Assembly (NCBI RefSeq): GCF_000321225.1
Contig: NW_004451874.1
Location: forward strand, 181,223 to 245,222
Length of the DNA stretch: 64,000 nucleotides
Direction: 5' to 3'
DNA from: Odobenus rosmarus divergens
Lineage: Eukaryota > Chordata > Mammalia > Carnivora > Odobenidae
Position 1 is the first letter of the stretch. The number at the start of each line of letters is the position of its first letter. The position numbers and the translations under genes are program-made. Below, piece by piece: positions 10,241-20,100 of the stretch. The notes below the pieces were generated by a model. The model did not search any database, had not been told where the DNA came from, and saw only the letters and a program-made list of their open reading frames with translations.

Positions 10241-11164
10241 CCATCACATGATCGCTGGGACAATCCCAGAGTCCTAAAGCATCCATGCAAAAATGGGAGG
10301 TAGCTAACACTGGTAACAGTCCTTGCTCCCATCATGGGTGAACCACCTCCTGCTGAAAGCCACCTCTCTAAAGCAAGACTCTGGTACTGCCTGATCGCCT
10401 GCGTGGCCCTTCCAAGGTATTTTTAGGAAAACACGATTTCTATGATATGCTCGAGGGGAAAAGAAAAACAACTCCGTGGTCATATAGGTTAGAAAATGCT
10501 GGGCTAACCAGAGGTACGCATGTTTATTTCTTGCAACACTTCTCAAGGACTGCAATATACCAACGTGTACTGTGAATCTCCGGGAGGGGCCAGAGCATAT
10601 GTTATTTCTGTCTCAGGCTGGATCCTTCCAGAGGCTAGGACTTAAGGGAGTGGTAGATTTGGGGGGTGACTTCAGGAAGCCGTGGGATGGGGATGTGGAA
10701 TTGAGGCAGGGAAGGGAAGGCGACTGTACAGGGTGCCTTTGGAGCCAGCTCCTGGTGTGGTGACTGGGGCTTAGTCCCACAGGGGACCACTGAGAGATGG
10801 TGAAAGACACCGCAGGGTTGTCACACCGGAGCAGGGAAGAAGGAGGCCATTCGTCAGCTTGCTCCTGTTTATAATGGGTTGAGAGCTGCCCCTGGAGGGT
10901 TAACACCTCGGAACTTCCCGCCTGTCCGGTGCTCAGGACTAGGATGTCTGCGTGCCCAGAGAATGCTCTCAGGCAGACACTCACAGGGCTTTGTAGGAAG
11001 TCCCTGATGGCAGGACAGGGGAGAGCAGAGCCCATGTGGACAGAGCACTGCCAGTATCTGCCGCAAGTCTCTTACTTGGCTCGACCTCCAAGTCCATGCT
11101 CAGATCCAGGACCCCAATATGGGATTACGGTTCCCTAGATCTTTTTGTGGTTAACACCAGCTAA
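10241..11164. other. Unassigned DNA
   Basis: A stretch near 10440-10590 (AGAAAATGCTGGGCTAACCA) may be an ancient hAT-type fragment, but I cannot name it. A 140-codon minus-strand frame at 10613-11035 has no recognisable domain. Confidence 0.35.
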
Positions 11165-11245
11165 CATACAAAATCCCTCCATGGACTGGCCCTAATCTAT
11201 TTTTCTAATCTTATCCATTTCTATTCCTGGTTAGCCTAAAAGACT
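11165..11245 (+). mobile_element. L2 fragment (weak)
   Basis: TACAAAATCCCTCCATGGAC TGGCCCTAATC resembles the L2 tract before its 3' end. Confidence 0.5.
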
Positions 11246-12128
11246 ACACGGATTACTACAGTGGGAGGGCAGATGGCCTGGATGCATACAAACATCTTCC
11301 CATCTCTTCCAGTTTGGACTTTCCTGGGATATTTAGGACTCTCATGTGCAAGTGTATGCTTGATGTACCTCATGGGATAAGGCCTGGAACTCACTAGGGG
11401 TAGAGGCACCGAGCAATGCAGGGGATGGAAGGTCCTGGAAGGCGGTTACCCAAGGAATCTGGGACCAAGAAAGCCAGAATTCTTGTCGAGAGAAGCCAAG
11501 ATTGAGTCTGGTATGCCATAGCCAAGCTTTAGGAACAAAGCATCAGTGGGAACAACAGATGGATTGAGGCAGGTCAGGATATGCCGCCTTGTCCCTTTTT
11601 TTGAGGCGCTAGCTCAGGAGCTTAAGAGGGGCCACAAAGAGCGCGTCAGGCCTAGAGGTTCAAAGCTCTGGAGATCGTCTCACCCCCAGCACTGATTTTA
11701 AATATAAAAAAAACCCTGTGGACAAGAAAGAAGGGAAGGGACTTCCCCAACATCACCCCGCAACTTGAGAGCAGAGCCTGCTCAGAACGCACACTTCTTG
11801 CTCAGCAGCGAGCACTTCACTTTGGATTCTGCGACCAGTAGGTTTCCTTGTTGCAGAGATTTTGACTACTGCCCCAGGCTCCAGAATGAGAAAGAAGCCC
11901 CGCCCAGTTTCTCTCTGCGCAGGCGCCTCCTCCTGCAGCCCTGGGAACCGAGGGGCTCTGCTTCTTCTCCACCCTCCACCTCACCCCCGCGAGCTCCTTA
12001 GAGGGCTGGCTGCCACCTCAGGTAGTAATAACGTTTGCAATTTTAGACGTGTCAGCAAGTTTTGCCAGGTAGTGTGAGAGAGCATGAATGCTAATGCCTC
12101 CATCTGGGGATTATGTTAGTACACTATC
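11246..12128. other. Mostly unassigned DNA, locally GC-rich
   Basis: A faint antisense MIR signal (GGGACTTCCCCAACATCACC) lies at about 11690-11820. The part at 11880-12000 is C-rich with scattered CpG but too short and CpG-poor for a CpG island call. Confidence 0.35.
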
Positions 12129-12146
12129 TTGAATTGACATTTTAAA

Positions 12147-12437
12147 AAAAATTTTATTGTTATGTTAATCACCATACAGTACATCATTAGTTTTGGATGT
12201 AGTGTTCCATGAGTCATTGTTTGCGTATAACACGCAGTGCTCCACGCAGAACGTGCCCTCTTTAATACCCATCACCAGGCTAACCCATCCCCCCACCCCC
12301 CTCCCCTCTAGAACCCTCAGTTTGTTTCTCAGAGTCCATAGTCTCTCATGGTTCATCTCCCCCTCTGATTTCCCCCCTCTTCATTCTTCCCCTCCTGCTA
12401 TCTTCTTCTTTTCTTTTTCTTAACATATATTGCATTA
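12147..12437 (-). mobile_element. Young L1 3' end, 5'-truncated
   Basis: Reverse complement of the carnivore L1 3' UTR, from the A-rich tail to TTAACATATATTGCATTATT. It is flanked by a perfect 18-bp target-site duplication TTGAATTGACATTTTAAA at 12129-12146 and 12438-12455. The C-rich tract near 12284-12306 is a G-quadruplex motif on the element's sense strand. Confidence 0.97.
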
Positions 12438-12562
12438 TTGAATTGACATTTTAAACATTGCATATTTTAATTGGCTGCCTGGACCGTCTGAGGTCCAGGA
12501 TCGTATGGTTGTTAGTAAGTGGGTGGGTGGAGGTGGTTGGAGGGATGCCCTCGACTGGGTTA

Positions 12563-12720
12563 GAAGGAGCGCCGGCCTGGGACTCAGAGTCACTGGATCC
12601 AGTCCCCAGGTGTGCAACCTTGGGCAGGTCACCTCTCATGTCTGGGCCTACTTTCCTCGCCTGGAATGTGAGATGGTAGGACTTGACAATTCCTAAGGCT
12701 CCTTTGGGCTCTAACCTCCC
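12563..12720 (+). mobile_element. MIR (MIRb/MIR3-like)
   Basis: GTGTGCAACCTTGGGCAGGT CACC, then CCTAAGGCTCCTTTGGGCTC TAAC, matches the MIR variant whose tail reads ...AAGGTCCCTTCCAGCTCT. Confidence 0.7.
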
Positions 12721-13369
12721 AAGACTTGGATTGCCATCCTCCTCCTCCCAGAGTTCTTGCTTTCTCCCCATCACCTTTGTCCCGGATGCCAGGACTGCCA
12801 GCAATGTCATGTCTCCCCTGACTTTGGGACTATTTATTCACTGGGGACACACTTTTTCCTGCCTACCGATTAGCCACCTGGCTCTTACCTTCCAGACCTC
12901 TCAGCCTGAGTCCAACACCTGCCCCCACTGGGGTTAAATAAGGATATTAACCAGTGTTAAGTAAGGATGGAGATGTTTTGGGCCCCTTCCCCAAATCCAT
13001 CCTTTCTCTGGTGCCCAAAATAAGGTTTCTTGGGAGAATCCTTGAGTCTGTTCTGTCTTTGACTCTATGGCCAATGGGTTGGTAAATATGATCCCTTTTT
13101 TGCTCATCCATTACCTAACTGGTCACTACTGGGGGCTCACTGTGCTCGGCACAGGCCTCCCACACTCCCTTCCTTGTTGTTGTTGTGTCCTGCCACCTCA
13201 GTGACCTGGACAGGCTCCATCGTCTCTTGCCTGGGCTACTGGAGTCTTCCTGGGCCCCAGCCGTGCTCCTTTCTGGCTTGCTGCATGCTGCCAAAGCCCC
13301 CTTCATTCCCTGCAGCTCTTCCTCTTGCAGGCCCCGAAGACTGGCCCCTGGTCTCAAGGACCCCTGCCC
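12721..13369. other. Unassigned DNA
   Basis: Possible remote L2 traces; no gene signal. Confidence 0.35.
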
Positions 13370-13817
13370 AAACACCCTTGCCATGGGCCATGTCTTGAAG
13401 AGCACCTATACACTTCCTCCCCCATCTCTACCCAGATGGATAGGACCACAGGCTTGAACAAGTGCAAAACATGGAGGTAGGAAGATGTGACTGTTGGTCC
13501 TGACCTTACCACTGTTCTTATGCTGTCCCTTTACTTTACGGAGACTCAGTTCTTGTCTATGTAAAATGGGACGGATAGGTCTTGCCCTGCCTACCTGCCA
13601 GGGGGGTAGCAGGAATCACAGGAAATGATGAAAGCACATGTGATTATAAAGGGTAATGTGCTGTATATAGAAGGAGGGTTGGCTGGATGTTTCCCCAGTC
13701 ACCTTAGGGCTTCCTGGGGATGGTTATAACAGGCATGTTCCTAGGCCTGGCCCAGAGCTTCTGAGCCAGACTCTCTGGTGGGAAGGCTTCCGAGGTGATT
13801 CTTATAAGTCCTGATGC

Positions 13818-14504
13818 TTGCAATGTCCACAATAGCCAAACTGTGGAAAGAGCCAAGATGTCCATCGACAGATGAATGGATAAAGAAGATGTGGGTCTAT
13901 ATACACAATGGAATATTATGCAGCCATCAGAGGAATGAGATCTTGCCATTTGCAACGACGTGGATGGAACTGGAGGGTGTTATGCTGAGTGAAATAAGTC
14001 AATCAGAGAAAGACATGTATCATATGACCTCACTGATATGAGGAATTCTTAATCTCAGGAAATAAACTGAGGGTTGCTGGAGTGGTGGGGGGTGGCAGGG
14101 ATGGGGTGCTGGGTGATAGACTTTGGGGAGGGTATGTGCTATGGTGAGCGCTGTGAATTGTGCAAGATTTTGAATCACAGATCTGTACCTCTGAAACAAA
14201 TAATAAAACATATGTTAAGAAAAAAAAGAAGAAGATAGCAGGAGGGGAAGAATGAAGGGGAGTACGTCGGAGGGGGAGACGAACCATGAGAGACGATGGA
14301 CTCTGAAAAACAAACTGAGGGTTCTAGAGGGGAGGGGGGTGGGGGGATGGGTTAGCCTGGTGATGGGTATTAAAGAGGGCACGTTCTGCGTGGAGCACTG
14401 GGTGTTATGCACAAACAATGAATCATGGAACACTACATCAAAAACTAATGATGTAATGTATGGTGATTAACATAACAATAACAAATTTAAAGTATTAAAA
14501 AAAA
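13818..14504 (+). mobile_element. Young L1 3' end with ORF2 C-terminus
   Basis: Begins in ORF2 (about 70 codons of the C-terminus readable from 13814 to 14041, including ATTWMELEGVMLSEISQSEK) and continues through the 3' UTR to the A-rich tail. Imperfect target-site duplication GTCCTGATRCTT at 13808-13819 and 14507-14518. It carries a G-quadruplex motif at 14329-14351. The element lies inside the inferred duplicated unit and may be the reason the assembly broke. Confidence 0.95.
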
Positions 14505-14699
14505 TACGTCCTGATACTTTAGGATCTTGGCTTATTTTTATTATATCCAAAATCCCCAGATTGCACACGTAACTCTGCCTTTAGCTACTCAGGCCCACTG
14601 AGCATGCTCTGAAGTGTTGCTATGTGCTTAGTGTCTGAGTAGCTTCCATCCCGGTCCCTGACTCCAGGATATCTTTTGAGTACGTCCAAGAGGATCATG

Positions 14700-14895
14700 G
14701 TGTAGTGGACAAAGCAGGAGCACTGGAATTAGACCAGTGTTTAAATCCTGGCTGTGTTACTGATTGTCAAGTGACTTTACGTAGCTTGCCCAACTCCCTG
14801 AGTCTTCATTGTTCTCCCCATAATGGGGATTTTAACAGTTATCTCGGTGTTGTAATTAGGATTACAGGGAATAAACTAATCTGAAAAGTCGCTGC
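14700..14895 (+). mobile_element. MIR, nearly complete
   Basis: GGTGTAGTGGACAAAGCAGG, AAATCCTGGCTGTGTTACTG, GCCCAACTCCCTGAGTCTTC and CATAATGGGGATTTTAACAG in order. Confidence 0.88.
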
Positions 14896-15212
14896 CACAT
14901 TGAAGAGGTTCACAGAGAGCTAGTTCCCTCCACCCACGGTGTGGGAGTTCTCCCTTGGTTTCTTTTAGGTGGCTGTCGTTTCCCATGGCATGTTTGGACG
15001 GAGACTCACGGAGGACCTGGTTTTGAGAATCTAGCCGAAGTGGCATGACTTTTGCTGAACTCAACCCCCTAGAGCCCACGCTGTGTCCTGAGTGAGCCCC
15101 ACTGCTCCCTGTGAAGGAAACACCCTTGCCATGGGCCATGTCTTGAAGAGCACCTATACACTTCCTCCCCCATCTCTACCCAGATGGATAGGACCACAGG
15201 CTTGAACAAGTG

Positions 15213-15262
15213 NNNNNNNNNNNNNNNNNNNNNNNNNNNNNNNNNNNNNNNNNNNNNNNNNN
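15213..15262. other. Assembly gap, 50 N
   Basis: Exactly fifty N, a placeholder of arbitrary length. Its true size is probably about 1.6 kb if the flanking duplication is real. Confidence 0.99.
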
Positions 15263-15335
15263 TGACTTTTGCTGAACTCAACCCCCTAGAGCCCACGCTG
15301 TGTCCTGAGTGAGCCCCACTGCTCCCTGTGAAGGA

Positions 15336-15646
15336 CTATTAAAGTTTAATTAGCAACTCTGGGCGACATGCATTATTAAAACCATGATGGACTGGTTGTT
15401 AAATCGAGCCTGGGCTGCCCCCCGTGACTGGGGCTCCCCTGGCGGTGTGTGTTAGACACCCGGGGAAGAGCCAGAAGACACCCATGATGACAGGGTGGGG
15501 GCAGCCTGCACTCTGGAGGGGGCTGCCCTGAGTATATGAGCCCAGTGACCTCTTTCAGAGCTCCGTGGTCGCAGATAATCTGCAGAGCTTGGCAATGGCT
15601 CCGAGTTTCATCTGGAAAGAAAGACAGCAACCTATTTCCCTCACTG
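15336..15646. other. Unassigned DNA with AT-rich, ATTA-containing start
   Basis: The first ~60 bp (TTAAAGTTTAATTAGCAACT ... CATTATTAAAACCATGATGG) contain several homeodomain-type ATTA/TAAT cores in non-repetitive DNA. Confidence 0.35.
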
Positions 15647-15839
15647 GACCGGGGACTCCCCTTGGACAGAGCTTTGTGTCTCTCATCTAGGGCAGCGCTG
15701 TGCCTCTCCTGTCAGACTGGGGCACCCATTAGGGCAGGACTCTGCTCCCCCATCTGACTAAGAGGTTTCCTGGGCAGGACCATGTCTCTGCCATCAGACT
15801 GAGGGCCCCTTCCCTTAGGGTAGGGGCTGTTTGCTGCCC
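15647..15839. repeat. Degenerate 41-bp minisatellite
   Basis: Five diverged units start at 15647, 15689 (partial, 26 bp), 15715, 15756 and 15797. Full units are 41-43 bp, begin GACYGGGG or GACTAAG, carry a central GGGCAGGAC-like motif and end CATCA or CATCT. Confidence 0.7.
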
Positions 15840-16344
15840 TTTGTCCCAAAGGCTGTCTAGAACACCCCCCCCTTTTTTTTTCCAGCCCTGAAGGTCCTGT
15901 TGCCCTGGGGCCTCTGCCCTTTGCTTTGTAAGCAGTAAAAAACAGAAGGCAACCAGCTTTCTTTTACAGGTTGTTGGCTTTTAAGTAAAGATAGTTAAAA
16001 TAATTTATATCTTGCTCGCGGGAAAACTGGAGAGAGGAAGGAGGGGTAGGTTTTCCTGGCAAGGAAAAGCAGCATAAAATGTCCTGCTAAATGCTCACTC
16101 AGCGGCCTGCATTCCTTCAAGCGCAGAGCAAACACTTGTGATTTAAGCTAAGCTCTGGGGATGGGTTAGCACCAGAACTCTGACTGCAGGCTTGACCCAA
16201 GCACTTTGGGTTTGAGGCAGGCTTCCCAGAAGACAAAGGAGGGGGACAGAGAGTTGATTCTCAGGCGAGGAAAAGAGGGCATTGTAAGGATGGTGGTAGC
16301 TCCCAGCAGATAGAATTCCCATTCCTTGGGCTTCAACTTTGTTC
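15840..16344. other. Unassigned, partly AT-rich DNA
   Basis: Contains AAGATAGTTAAAATAATTTA near 15988-16010 followed by a CpG-containing CTTGCTCGCGGGAAAACTGG; a possible conserved element, not assigned to a repeat. Confidence 0.35.
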
Positions 16345-16397
16345 ACTAATTTATATTCTTTTTTTTTTTTTTTTTTTTTTTTACTAATTTATATTCT
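16345..16397 (-). mobile_element. Poly(A)-only retrotransposition insertion
   Basis: A run of 24 T (16359-16382) is flanked by an exact 15-bp direct repeat ACTAATTTATATTCT at 16345-16359 and 16383-16397. No SINE or L1 body lies between, so only the poly(A) tail was inserted. Confidence 0.85.
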
Positions 16398-16404
16398 GAG
16401 CTCG

Positions 16405-16530
16405 AGAGCGACGGCTGGGCCAGGAGGTAAGGACTTGGGTTTCTCCCAGCTACGAAAGACCTGTGTTACTGTGAGTAATTCCTCATGCTCGCTGAGCCTC
16501 AGTCTTTCATGACCTTGAGGTTGTTATCAC
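16405..16530 (+). mobile_element. MIR fragment
   Basis: CTGTGTTACTGTGAGTAATT CC and GCTGAGCCTCAGTCTTTCAT follow MIR. Confidence 0.6.
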
Positions 16531-16704
16531 CCTAATATTCCAGAATCCTCACTCTAAGTCTCTCTGTTAAGCAGCCTCTTCACTTCCTGAGCTTTTTCTT
16601 CCATAGTGTTAATTACGCAGGGTGTCCATTGAGCCTGGAAACAAAATGTCAACAAAGACATCTTCAGTTTGTTAAAAAACTAAAGTAGTATCTGTGTTTC
16701 CAGA
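16531..16704. other. Unassigned; mariner-like hint
   Basis: CAGGGTGTCCATTGAGCCTG GAAACA near 16618 resembles a Tc1/mariner terminus, too weak to call. Confidence 0.25.
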
Positions 16705-16905
16705 CCTTATTGGCATATATCAGAGTGTGTAAGATTATTTGATAAATATCTGTCTCTTCCATTGGGCTTTAAACTCATGAGGGCAAAGACCAGGCGTTTG
16801 GCCACTGTTGTCTCTTCAGCGTTCTGCGTGGCGCCCGGCACGTAGGGAAGGCTCAGTACATACCACATACCGATGAAATGAGTTCGTGAATAAGTGAATC
16901 GCAAA
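16705..16905 (+). mobile_element. L2 3' end
   Basis: GGGCTTTAAACTCATGAGGG, GGCGCCCGGCACGTAGGGAA and AATGAGTTCGTGAATAAGTG match the L2 terminus. Confidence 0.75.
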
Positions 16906-17264
16906 GCTTATCTTGGCAGTGGGGAAGGCAATGTAATAAAGTGAGGACTCAAAAAGTAAGCTTCGAGAAAGCATGCTCAGATGTTTGGGACACCTAGCCC
17001 ATTAACCGGGCTCTCCATGGTGTCTAGAGGTAGAATTTCCACCCAGAGGACTGGGCTGTGATAAAAGGGATGAAGATAGGGAGCTAAGAGCTAGCATGCA
17101 GAGATGAAGCCACTCATCACTCAACCTCTTCTGAATATTTATAGATCCATTCTCTGTCTTCAAAGGATAGCCATATCCTTTGATAAAGAATTAGACTCCT
17201 GCCTGAAGAATTTGGGCTCACAACGGGTCAGTGCATGCTCAGCCTGGAGTACTCAAAGAGAAAG

Positions 17265-17425
17265 AGAGAACAGCCTCTCTTGGGGTCTTTCTAAATGTTG
17301 CTCCCCCTGTCTAGAATGTCCAGCCCTCCCTTGGTCACTGGCTCCATCTTTCAAGATGGCTCCATCTTTCAAAATTCAGTCCAATGACCACATCTCTATT
17401 TAGGTGGAACTGACATCTTCCTCCA
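17265..17425 (+). mobile_element. L2 fragment with 18-bp tandem duplication
   Basis: CCCCCTGTCTAGAATGTCCA and CAATGACCACATCTCTATTT are L2-like. An 18-bp unit TGGCTCCATCTTTCAARA is tandemly repeated at 17339-17356 and 17357-17374. Confidence 0.65.
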
Positions 17426-18084
17426 ATGGGGCTCACTGGGAAAAATAGACGATTTTGTCATGGGTCTTAATGTGCTGGCAATAAATCGTTTATTAGGTAT
17501 TCATCAATGTTTCCAGATTTGGTGATCATCCCGTGTGTGTATACCGTAGGTGGTAAGGTCCATGAGCTGTTGGTGGGGCCAGGTCCAAGTGTCTGGCTCC
17601 TGTCACACTAGGCATGAATGCCACTACCTGTGGTCCTGAAGGTGAGGGTGGGGTGTCTTTCTGAACCCTCGGGCTTCATCATTCTCTTCCACATATAAAC
17701 CAAAAATCTCAATAAGGGCTTGGTGGTGGTCTGAGAGAAGACTGCATGGTGTTTGGGGACCTAAAGGAGGGAGTGATCAGTTCTACTTCTTTCATGTGAC
17801 TGCATGCTACCCGGTGGAGTGTACCAGTATTGTACGTGTGTGCTTGGACCTCTGACCCTTTCCTAGCTCATGTGTGCTGGCTAGTCGGGGTGAGGATCTT
17901 CTTTAACCTGTAGATGTCTCAGGTGGGCATCTGGACACAGCTGTGGGTTGGACCAGGGGTGTGCTAAGGTTTCTTGCGGTCCCTGAGGCTACGATCGCCT
18001 GTTTTGAATAGTATTAATTTCATGATGGAAAGTAATTATTATACTTTTTAAAACATTTAACATATAATTTAAAGAGTACACTTT
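17426..18084. other. Unassigned DNA
   Basis: No repeat or gene recognised. Confidence 0.4.
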
Positions 18085-18320
18085 ATTGAAAACCCATGAT
18101 GTGCCAGGCACTGGGATGGTTGTTTTTGCTTTTCAGATGTTTTCCCTACTCCTCCAAATAACCCACTGAGGGAAACAATTTTTATCCCACGTTTGGAAGA
18201 ACAGAGAATAGTCAGAATGATCAAACACCCTGCCCAAGGTCACAGAGCCAGTTAAAAGTTGAGTGTCCTCCAGACTGTTGGTCTCTACAGTCTGTATCTT
18301 TAGACAAGTCTGCATGACCT
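18085..18320 (-). mobile_element. MIR, nearly complete
   Basis: TTTATTGAAAACCCATGATG TGCCAGGCACTGG, GCCCAAGGTCACAGAGCCAG and CTCCAGACTGTTGGTCTCTA in antisense MIR order. Confidence 0.85.
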
Positions 18321-18330
18321 AATCTTTTAC

Positions 18331-18369
18331 CAATTGCTTAGCAACAGAGAAAATAGTTTCCATAGTAAC
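18331..18369. promoter_or_regulatory. Paired RFX X-box-like sites
   Basis: GTTTCCATAGTAAC at 18356-18369 fits the X-box consensus GTHNYYATRRNAAC at every position. Fifteen bases upstream, ATTGCTTAGCAAC is a second inverted repeat with the same half-sites and a short spacer. Motif matches only. Confidence 0.45.
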
Positions 18370-18419
18370 AACAGTAAAATCAGCATTGGTATTTGATAAT
18401 CTGATTTTTAAAGAACCCA

Positions 18420-18600
18420 CTTAAACTCTAAACTGTATTCCACATCTGGGAACATATATAAAGGAAACAACGCTAACTGTGGAAAAGATTTATGCATTAA
18501 GAAATAGACTGGAGCCTTATTTATAATCTTTAAAAAGTAGCAACAAGAAATGTCCAACAACAGGAGAACAGTTAAATGCACGGTGGTACTGTCGTGGTCT
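18420..18600 (+). mobile_element. Old L1 fragment
   Basis: CTTATTTATAATCTTTAAAA AG and AAATGTCCAACAACAGGAGA ACAGTTAAAT resemble the L1M 3' ORF2/UTR sequence. Confidence 0.6.
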
Positions 18601-18892
18601 GTTGTAACATGGCCCCACTTGATGCCCACTGCTCTCTGTGTCTAGGAACCGTCCTCATTTCCCTGGAACCGACAGCCCCTGGGGAACAGTCGTTTTATGT
18701 GACCCTGATCTCTTGGTCCAGGTGGTTGATCCCAGGCAGGCGCCTTACTCCAACTGGGCCAACCTGTTCCTCTCTTAGAATCTTTTAGAACCAGTTTAGA
18801 TAGAACTCGGTTCCTCTTTGGGAACATGGACTGTATTGTAACTTCAGGCATACGAGGGATGGGTGGCCCTGTCCTCCCTCTGGGGCCCAAGG
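18601..18892. other. Unassigned DNA
   Basis: May hold an old LTR-like piece around 18760-18840 but I cannot name it. Confidence 0.3.
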
Positions 18893-19013
18893 GCTGAAGA
18901 GGGGGTGAGGGAAACAGAGAGGGGGGAGGAGAGGAAGAGGAAGGAAAGAAGAAGGAGAAAGAGGGGGAGAAGGAGGACTAAGAAGGAGGTGAGGGAGGGA
19001 GATGAGACTCTCC
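18893..19013 (+). repeat. Polypurine (GA-rich) tract
   Basis: About 120 bp almost wholly A and G on the + strand, with runs such as GAAGGAGAAAGAGGGGGAGA. Confidence 0.85.
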
Positions 19014-19224
19014 AGACTGTAGAGACCAACAAGTCTCTAGACCCCAGAGCTCCTGAAATCTGCGGATGTGGGCCACCCAACTCTGTGGGCATCTACATGG
19101 ATATGAAGTGGTGGCCTTAGAACCAGTCTGAGACTACTACCTTCCCAGGAAAGTCGCCCTCCTGAGGACACTACGGAAAAGCCCGACAAGTACAGGATGC
19201 ATCTGATTGGAGGCCTTGCTCCTT

Positions 19225-19350
19225 CATGTTCGTTAGCCTGGAAGCTCCCTGAGAACAGGGTTGTCTCCCGGTCCTCTCTCTGTTCCCAGGGTGGGTACTG
19301 GGCCCGGTACAGGGCAGGTGCCAAGACAATGCTTGTTCACCCCTGGGAGG
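19225..19350 (+). mobile_element. L2 3' end
   Basis: GGAAGCTCCCTGAGAACAGG GTTGTCTC and GGGCAGGTGCCAAGACAATG are L2-terminal. Confidence 0.65.
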
Positions 19351-19354
19351 CAGA

Positions 19355-19455
19355 CTGGGCTTGCATTTCAGCTCCCTTCTTACTTGGTCTATGGGGTTAA
19401 GATTTACATATAGTCTCTTGGCTCCAAACCTCAATTTTCTTCTCTGCTAATGGGG
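19355..19455 (+). mobile_element. MIR fragment (weak)
   Basis: CCTCAATTTTCTTCTCTGCT AATGGGG is MIR-like. Confidence 0.45.
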
Positions 19456-19967
19456 CCCGGACACTGCAAACTGCATTTGCCAGGCTCCCCCGGCCAGGAG
19501 ATCGGCAGGTCTGGGTGGCCTCGTGGGGGACTGGAGGCGAGAGAACGGAGGAGGGACTGTCTAGCAGTTTCGAGCTCAGCATCCCTGAAACATCAGAGAA
19601 CACACTTGTCTCCAGCGTCTGCTGCCGCTCTCAGCAACAGTGCCGTGCTGGCCACGCCGAGCACCTCGTGCCCGGCTGCCGCCCCCTCCTGGGACCCTCC
19701 GACTGTGTGCCATCATCTGCTCAGCCCCTGCCCGGCAGCAGCGCCTAACTAAATTCTGGTGACATTTCTTCCCTTTCCTTCCCTGGTCCTAGAAGGTGGT
19801 CATTGCTCCTTGCAGTTACTAATCTCTGGTTACCTTAGCATCCCACATTTGCTTCTTCAGCCTTCCAACACACGTGTCACAAAATCCCCAGATGACATGC
19901 CCTCTCTTTGAAATCTCTTGCCTATTTCCGTATTCCTGACAATATGTTACTTACGTACATTTTCGGA
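19456..19967. other. Unassigned DNA
   Basis: 19600-19750 is GC-rich. 19760-19960 (CAGTTACTAATCTCTGGTTA) has the feel of an ancient repeat that I cannot name. Confidence 0.3.
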
Positions 19968-20100
19968 ATCTCAATTTTTTTTCATCTCTAAAAATGCAAT
20001 AATAGTCCTTCACTTGGGAAGAAGTTTGGGAGGATTTGATGAAATCCTGACAGTCAAGTGCTTGGCCCAGAATAGGGGCTGATCAGTGCCAGTTACTCTC
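19968..20100 (+). mobile_element. MIR 3' part
   Basis: TTTCATCTCTAAAAATGCAA TAATAG, then CAAGTGCTTGGCCCAGAATA and a TCAGTGCCAGTTAC end. Confidence 0.7.

Larger units (their letters stand above)
13370..15335. repeat. Gap-interrupted tandem duplication (~1.75-kb unit)
   Basis: Bases 13370-13464 recur exactly at 15118-15212, directly before the N gap. Bases 15046-15118 recur exactly at 15263-15335, directly after it. The order A...B-A-gap-B is what a tandem duplication of 13370-15118 looks like when the middle of the second unit is missing. A false duplication made during gap closing is the alternative. Confidence 0.8.

Noticed and set aside
11880..12000. Possible CpG island
   Set aside because: Only ~120 bp, C-rich rather than CpG-rich, and no promoter signal nearby.
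13814..14041. 75-codon frame that looks protein-like
   Set aside because: It is the C-terminus of L1 ORF2, a transposon remnant, not a host gene.
16618..16680. Mariner-like terminus
   Set aside because: Only one possible end, no partner inverted repeat and no TA duplication seen.
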